Shown here piece after piece: positions 58,313-64,000 of a stretch of DNA of 64,000 bases. The stretch lies in contig NC_087079.1 of NCBI RefSeq assembly GCF_026151205.1, positions 4,731,230 to 4,795,229 on the forward strand, given 5' to 3'. A program made the position numbers and the translations under genes. This stretch comes from Bolinopsis microptera. Taxonomy: Eukaryota; Ctenophora; Tentaculata; Lobata; Bolinopsidae. The notes under the pieces are model-generated. The model was not told where the DNA came from. It saw only the letters and a list, made by a program, of their open reading frames with translations, and did no database searches. Numbering within the stretch: position 1 is the stretch's first letter; each line of letters starts with the position of its first letter.

Positions 58313-58940
58313 GACCTTTAAATTCAGTTAAAGCATGAAACTTGTTTCAAAGATAAATTGCAGTGTTAAAAGCTATTTAAATTAAGTAAAACAAATTTTT
58401 AGTAAAACAAAAATTAAGGAATCCTGTTAAATATTTATCCAATTGTGGTGCACATTGCATAATTTTATATTTTTATACTGATATAGTTTTTAAAAGAAAA
58501 CAAACATTGTGATGCTCAAAAAAGAAAAAAAATGAAACTTGGACATGCGACAGTAACCTGTAACCAGTAATGTTTGGTCTGCTATCTGATGCATGGGTAG
58601 AAGTACCTGGCCTGGTAACTTTGTTGCCTGCACAGAACAGTTCTAACTGCACATCCACATTTTTGTTAAGGGTCGTCCTCGTTCTTTAAGTAATTATTTC
58701 TCTTAAATAAATCCTTTTTCACAATAATGTCTTACAAATTAGTTCTGTGTCTGCCTTTACGTCCCTTTTACGTTTGGCACCCTATTGTCGCAAATAGTCT
58801 CGACCTTGATAGGCTGGTGTGTTGTTGTTGCTCTGAAGCACATGTCCTAGCATGGGATGTCACTTGTTGTTCTATGATCAACAGTCACATTCTCTCAGTT
58901 TAACTGCTTATATTAATTTTGACGCTTGTTAATATTTCAG
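58313..58940. other. Intronic or intergenic stretch before the MACPF exon
   Basis: No exon recognised. The 61-codon minus-strand frame at 58473-58658 has no support. The stretch ends with the acceptor TTAATATTTCAG of the MACPF exon. Confidence 0.45.
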
Positions 58941-59975
58941 GCAAATGACTGAATCAGTTCAACAATGCTTGGAAAACGAGACTGTGGTAAGCGCAATATG
59001 TTATGCTTATTCGGTCGATTCTTACTCCCCAACATACCTAACTAGAGGTGACAAAATATTCAAGATAGATCCTGAAGAAGACATCTCAATTTCAGTTAAT
59101 GAAACAATAGACATGAAACTACAATACTCGGACAGTAACTTTACTGCAGCTCAATGGGCAGCTGGTAATATGAAGGTAGGGGCTCTTTACAGTGCTTTCT
59201 CTGGAGCTGCTAGTATGGCTGTTGAGACTACTGGAGAGTCTCAGTTTCATACTGTAAGAATTGATGCTATAGGGGTGTGTACAAAGAACTGTATCACTAC
59301 TAGAGGCAGCTTCAGGACTTGTCCAGAGAAGTTTCTGACAGAGGATTTCAAGTCAGCTATTCAAGAATTGACAGTGGAGGAGATAGAAACTAGAATAGGG
59401 GTGTTTTATGCAATCAGACTTCAACTTGGTGGAATGGTTAAAAGATCCTATATAATGGAGGCGACTGAAGATGACAATGAATCTAAGGTAACAGCAGAAC
59501 TACAAGCTTCATTTGGTAAAGAGTGTCTCGGAGCAAGCATCGATGCTACATCAAGGTTTGAAACTGGACGTCGTTTATCTAACAGAAATGCAAAGGTCAG
59601 ACGTGAGTGGAGGGCTCAGGGAGGTGATATTGATCTTTGGTTCCAACTTGGTACTAGTGGTCAAGACCAATCCCAATTTTCATCAGCTATGGACATTGCT
59701 AGAGAATGGGCTCAAACCATCGACAGTACTAATGTTTACCCATTTGATTTTGAACTGAGGCCCCTCTGGGAGCTGATCAAAGAAATCAATCCACAGAAAG
59801 CAACAGAATTCAGGTTTTATCTGGAAGACAAATGGGAAAAGGATGGAAGCAGACATCTACCTACAATGTTTCTCCCCACAAAACTGAGAGTATACCAGCT
59901 TCCTGAAGCATCTAAAACGTTCATAATAAACACATGTAAAGCTCACAAGTCTGCACTTGTTGAAGAGTGCACCAA
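58941..59975 (+). CDS. MACPF (perforin-like) domain protein, 3' end lost in gap
   Basis: A single exon opens after an acceptor (AATATTTCAG) and stays open for 343 codons to the run of Ns. It carries the MACPF pattern in order: a pair of strand/helix segments, FLTEDFKSAIQELTVEEIET, then GVFYAIRLQLGG in the place of the canonical YGTHYxxxxxLGG (about residues 152-163), a variable region with possible membrane-inserting helices, and REWAQTI followed by PFDFELRPLWELI (about 253-278). In this family, monomers bind a membrane and assemble into a ring pore, in immune defence, development or venom. Cys pairs (VCTKNC, TCPEKF) suggest secretion, but no signal peptide is present, so at least one earlier exon should exist. 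The ATG at 58945, four bases after the acceptor, may be just an internal Met. The GTH motif is not conserved, so pore activity cannot be assumed. Confidence 0.85.
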
Positions 59976-60075
59976 NNNNNNNNNNNNNNNNNNNNNNNNN
60001 NNNNNNNNNNNNNNNNNNNNNNNNNNNNNNNNNNNNNNNNNNNNNNNNNNNNNNNNNNNNNNNNNNNNNNNNNNN
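59976..60075. other. Scaffold gap, 100 Ns
   Basis: Exactly 100 Ns, a usual placeholder for a gap of unknown size. It cuts the MACPF gene on the left and a second copy of the UGT 3' flank on the right. Confidence 0.99.
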
Positions 60076-60956
60076 GTTTGTGTGGACCAGATTTTATGAT
60101 TATGAGGTGTTCTCGAACCTTGTTAAATGTGTTACCAATATTATAATTATCATGCACTAAAAAGGTGAGATTTTTTTTCTCTTTTTTCATTGACCCTCAT
60201 CAGAAGTCGTTATTCAATTAGATATTATACGTTCCGCTTAATTTTTCTGTATAAGCTGTTCACTCGATTGATGGTAAATTTTATTTATCATACCTAGATA
60301 CAGATTAACTTTGAATAGCAGGTACCTTTTTTGTGGCACCATTAAAAAATTGTTTTATTTCTCTCGAATTTATTCGAAGAATTTCAGCTTTTGCTTCAGA
60401 AATCGCGGGATATTATTTCAGTTTCAAAATGATTCATATTTCATACCAAGAATTGAAGAATTAGTTCCAATCTCATTGAATCTGATTTTCTCTCCAAATG
60501 TAAAATGTGAATTAGTTATGATTTTCATCAGCTTGAATGGAATGTTACTTGACTGAAGAAAAAATAAAAAATCTCAGGTATAAAAATGAGATCCAGATAA
60601 AATTCAAAGTTTAACTCACTTCAAAATAACCCCGATAATCCCTCTTATCTCTGGAGAAATGGTGTATACAAACCTTCTGATTCCTAATGTACAATGATTA
60701 TAATTATTATTTGGCACTGCACATATGTAATGTTGGGATTATCCGTCATATAAGCTGCAAGTTTATAGAACGGGTTAAACTTAGTTATGTGACAGCAAGT
60801 GCAGGCAGAGTAATTAATCATCACCCATATGATAACTTAGAGGTGGAATTTTTAATGAACTTTTGTTGGACGTCAATAAATTGCAGATTTATGACGTTCT
60901 TTCAGTAGCATATTTGCTTGAGGACATGCAGTCAAGTTTTTACATATTATAATATG
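60076..60956 (+). repeat. Second copy of the UGT 3' flank
   Basis: This matches 5334-6256 in the same orientation over nearly its whole length. The left edge coincides with the gap, so a second UGT coding region, if it exists, would lie within the unsequenced gap. The match ends where the non-LTR retrotransposon begins. Confidence 0.9.
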
Positions 60957-60961
60957 TTTTT

Positions 60962-62357
60962 TTAATAAAACAAATATTTAATAAAACAAATATTTATTTT
61001 TACGGCACAATCAAACAATATCAATAATAAATAAATCAGGGGAGGTTTGAAGAGGTTTCAAGTGCCGAAGGCCACTGCTTATCTTTAGGATTTGAGAGTG
61101 ACCTGTGCTTGAAACCCCCTCAACCATCCACTACGTCAATATACTTATTATACAAATATAGAAAAAGTTAATTATCTAAGCTAAAATTGCTTATTGGTCT
61201 AGTTTGGTGACATAGGAGAGCCCAGTTGAGTTTTAGTTTAGGTTTACGTTTTAAATCATAGTTTGAAAGGTTAGCCATGTTTCATGGCAGAGAGAGATAT
61301 CATGTGTGCAGAGCCGTACCGGATGTAGAATTTGAGATATAATATAGGTTAGTTACCATATATTAGGGTCACCTCGATTTTGGAGGGATAGCAAGTGCTT
61401 TTTAAGGTTAGATTTAATAATACCTGACGAGGCTGATAAGTCTGAATTTTTGGAAGAACCCGGGATTATTATCCTATCTACATTAGCATCACATATTTCG
61501 AATACATAGGGGATGAGATCATTCCATATTTTCGTAGAGGTGTACAAAAAGTTCTGTTGGGAGATATCTAACCTCAGTAATGGGACAATCAGACGAAGTT
61601 TTTCATTTCTAGGACAGAACTTGAAAAGATCTTTAATCGACTGGGGGACATCAAATTTAAGAATTTTGAATAGCTCCATAAATGTATGGTACATGTGCAG
61701 ATTCTCCAGGTTCATAATTTTCTGCTCAGTGAATAGCGGTTTAGTGTGTTCAAGACAGTAGTTCTTGCTAGCCATATGTTCGTTATAAGTTCTTGAACGT
61801 GCACAGGTTAAGTAGTATTCTTTATGATCAAAATTGGGAATGTTACCAAATAGCAGTCTTATACATCGTTTTTGAATTGCAAAGATTTTATTCAGCTTAT
61901 GTTTAGGGATCCCACCCCAGCAACTTATACAATAGCTAAGATGTGACATAAAAAGAGCATTGTATAGTTTCAAAGATTCAGATTTGGGAATGAATTTGCA
62001 AATTCTCTTAATCGATACAATACTGGAGTTCAGCTTTAAAGATAAATGATTAAGATGTGGTTCCCAACATAGCTGTTCGTCTATTATCACCCCAAGAAAC
62101 TTTGTACATTGAACTTTTTCTAGCTTTTTGCCATCTATTGAAATCGTTAGAATCCTGTTAAAGGGCCGTGTTCTAGCACAGGTCTGTGTTGCTCTTGACA
62201 AACCTGGCTGAAAATGCATAAAACAACTTTTCCCTGCATTTATATGTAACTTGTTAGACTCCATATAGTTACTGACTTGTTTCATTACATGATTAGCTTT
62301 TTCATAAGCTTCCTGTGCTGAACGACAGTAGTATATATACATACACCTGGCCGTCAA
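60962..62357 (-). mobile_element. 5'-truncated non-LTR retrotransposon
   Basis: The element runs on the minus strand from the truncated reverse-transcriptase ORF at 62357 to an A/T-rich tail of repeated AAATATTTGTTTTATT units at about 60962-60998. About 350 bases of 3' untranslated region separate the ORF stop from the tail. No target-site duplication could be defined because the 5' junction enters a GC-rich stretch. Confidence 0.8.
61353..62357 (-). pseudogene. Non-LTR reverse transcriptase, C-terminal 334 residues
   Basis: The frame is open and shows the reverse-transcriptase thumb and connection: LHINAGKSCFMHF, TKFLGVIIDEQLCWEPHLNH, LYNALFMSHLSYCISCWGG, KIFAIQKRCIRLLFGN and TSTKIWNDLIPYV. 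This fits CR1/Jockey-type non-LTR elements. The catalytic palm with the Y-x-D-D box should sit just before YYCRSAQEAYEKANHVM; the copy begins there, so the enzyme is inactive. The intact frame suggests a recent insertion. Confidence 0.92.
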
Positions 62358-62641
62358 TCACCTAGGTGTGAACTGCCCCCGGGGCCTCCCCGGGCTGAGC
62401 TGCCCCCGGGAGCTGCCCCGGGGAGCTGAGGGACTGCCCCGGGGAGCTGGGGAACACCCTCCGTGAACCAGGGGCAATCGCAACAACAATCACCACAGCC
62501 CGGGAACTCGCCCGGAACGGGCTCTCTGTGAGCCAGGTGTGAAATATCCTCGTAACGGGCTCCGGGGACCCTCGAGAGATCGTTCATTTGTTGTTGAGTT
62601 CGATTGTTTAGTTTCACACCTCTCGGACTGGAACAAGACAT
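62341..62641. other. GC-rich low-complexity island
   Basis: Between the truncated retrotransposon and AT-rich sequence lies about 300 bp of very high G+C made of CCCCGGGG-type blocks, including three GCCCCGGGGAGCTG-like phrases. A 95-codon minus-strand frame (62354-62641, ATG start) encodes a Pro/Gly/Ser-rich peptide that includes VPQLPGAVPQLPGAAPGG. The low complexity makes a real gene doubtful. Confidence 0.45.
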
Positions 62642-63603
62642 CTCAGATGTAAGTATATTTTTATTTTGTAGCGAATAATCTGTTCACGGGGCACACAAAA
62701 CTGTCCCGGGCCCTTGTTCCTAAGATCCGCAAGTCCGGTGTGATCTTTCTTAGAGCACGAGGACTTTTATTGCAATAAATCCCTCGGTGTGAACCCGACC
62801 CTCCCAGAGCAATAGGTCCCACAATTTGCAGCAAGTACTTGCTATATCAAAATCTACACAATCATATTTCAACTTACCCTCCCGATCTCCGCGTGACCAC
62901 TCCCGGAATTATTATGTTTATCATCATTTCATATGTGTTATCTTTGAAACAGCAATCTACGACACGGCGAGATCTTGACCAATTTTTGTTTACACTTGAT
63001 GTCTAGTAATGCTACATAGTATTTCACAAGTCCGTTTTTTTAAAAATTTTCAACTTGAACTCAAGCTCCGGACACACAGAACTAGTAGCAACAATTGACG
63101 CTGCATTATTATTTTGAGGTGTGACAATTGTTTGAAGAGAGCTTTTCATAAATGTATCATGAGACCGTGATATGTTGAATATTGTCAAACCTGATCCCCC
63201 GTATTACGCCTGATTTACTTGAAATTCGTTTACCAATTTTGTAAATATGATTATTTGTTGTTATTTCGAAGAGAAGTGACTGAAAAGGTGCCAATTTTTC
63301 AATTCTGGGACTTGCAACAAAACGTTAGTTTGTCAGGTGAGTCAGTCATAATGTTAAACTGGAAGAGTAGCGCGGTTGAAACATGTATATAAAATTTTCA
63401 ATTGTTGAGTATTCTACGTATTCCAACAACATCTTGTTTTTCTTCATTTTGCTAATTCCGGAAGCATTAATTTTACGCTTCCATCATATTGTAAGATTTA
63501 AAATTGAGTAATTATAGGACTGTCAAATATTGCAACTAAATTTACAGGGGTCAATAACAGATAGTGATCCAATCACGTGACCGTTAATCCTTTCACGATA
63601 CAG
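62642..63603. other. Unassigned stretch
   Basis: Several GGTGTGA-x phrases near 62734-62800 echo those in the GC-rich island. No gene recognised. Confidence 0.4.
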
Positions 63604-63720
63604 TATTACTCCTTACGGACATAAACCATGTAGTGGAACTCACAGCTAGGAGCTCTACGTTTGAGACTCTGGCTAGGGGGAACTATGATATCCACCTTCA
63701 CGAGATGCATGCCACACCAG
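63604..63720 (+). CDS. Candidate internal exon, unknown protein
   Basis: Between an acceptor-like ACGATACAG and a donor (CACCAG|GTAATT), 117 bases are open in one plus-strand frame, reading TDINHVVELTARSSTFETLA and RGNYDIHLHEMHATP. G+C is higher than in the flanks. The acceptor lacks a strong pyrimidine tract, and no partner exon is within the window. Confidence 0.25.
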
Positions 63721-64000
63721 GTAATTACAGATTGAAGCAAATCCCAGTTACAGTTTTCAGTTTATTCAACCGAATCCGTTTTCCCTTTTGAATTATATGA
63801 TGATCATTTTGTAACAGTGCTGATTTTCATAAAACATCACGCAAAACATTCCAGGGTCTAGAACTGGTGACGATGCAACAAGACTGAACAATATCAAAAC
63901 AACATTCAAGCAAAATTGAGCGATGTTTGAGTAAATTGCTGAGCAGTCCCCAAGTATATAAAGAGAACAAGGTTGGAAATTCATTTCAATCAGAGATGTC
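63721..64000. other. Unassigned window end
   Basis: A minus-strand ATG frame of 63 codons (63793-63984) contains a hydrophobic segment, FCLNVVLILFSLVASS, and a TATATA motif lies near 63956-63961. The TATA would sit inside that frame, so the two do not support the same start. Not called. Confidence 0.3.

Noticed and set aside
63793..63984. 63-codon minus-strand frame with a hydrophobic segment
   Set aside because: The nearby TATA motif falls inside the frame and no donor or second exon was found.

Overview
This is a 64 kb piece of an AT-rich animal nuclear genome. Its genes are built from exons with GT-AG introns. Recognisable products are a UDP-glucuronosyltransferase, a divergent rhodopsin-like seven-transmembrane receptor, a secreted CAP-like protein and a MACPF protein. 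Transposable elements are of animal type: a Penelope GIY-YIG endonuclease, non-LTR retrotransposons, a pogo-like transposon, and foldback elements with 8-bp and TTA target duplications. No bacterial operons, tRNA, rRNA or CRISPR array were seen. The mix fits an invertebrate metazoan, perhaps a non-bilaterian, but the sequence does not fix the phylum. A run of 100 Ns at 59976-60075 marks a scaffold gap.

Layout. From 1 to 3.3 kb there are minus-strand candidate exons of one or more genes that leave the window on the left. From 3.8 to 5.3 kb lies an intronless UDP-glucuronosyltransferase broken by two frameshifts; its 3' flank recurs at 60.1 kb. From 6.6 to 10.4 kb there is a Penelope fragment, a 538-bp foldback element, a pogo-like element with a decayed transposase, and short tandem repeats. 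From 10.4 to 26.5 kb there are only candidate exons, a Harbinger-like hairpin element and a short tandem array. From 26.55 to 29.35 kb runs a 21-bp minisatellite of about 130 copies. From 29 to 39 kb the sequence is mostly unassigned, with 38-bp, 11-bp, 9-bp and 19-bp arrays. From 39.24 to 43.73 kb sits a 4.5-kb foldback transposon, the long relative of the one at 8.15 kb.

From 47.5 to 50.6 kb is a complete eight-exon seven-transmembrane receptor gene, reconstructed here from splice sites and phase. Immediately downstream, on the other strand at 51.1-51.9 kb, is a two-exon CAP-like gene. From 53 to 57.7 kb there are tandem arrays, an ORF-preserving 285-bp duplication and a tail-to-tail inverted copy of a retrotransposon 3' end. 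From 58.2 to 60 kb lie a MACPF exon and its decayed duplicate, cut by the gap. After the gap come the second UGT 3' flank and a 5'-truncated non-LTR retrotransposon.

The protein genes do not form a visible shared pathway. The strongest results are the receptor, the CAP-like gene, the foldback transposon pair with perfect 8-bp target duplications, and the duplication links around the gap. All exon models come from reading frames and splice signals only and have no transcript support.
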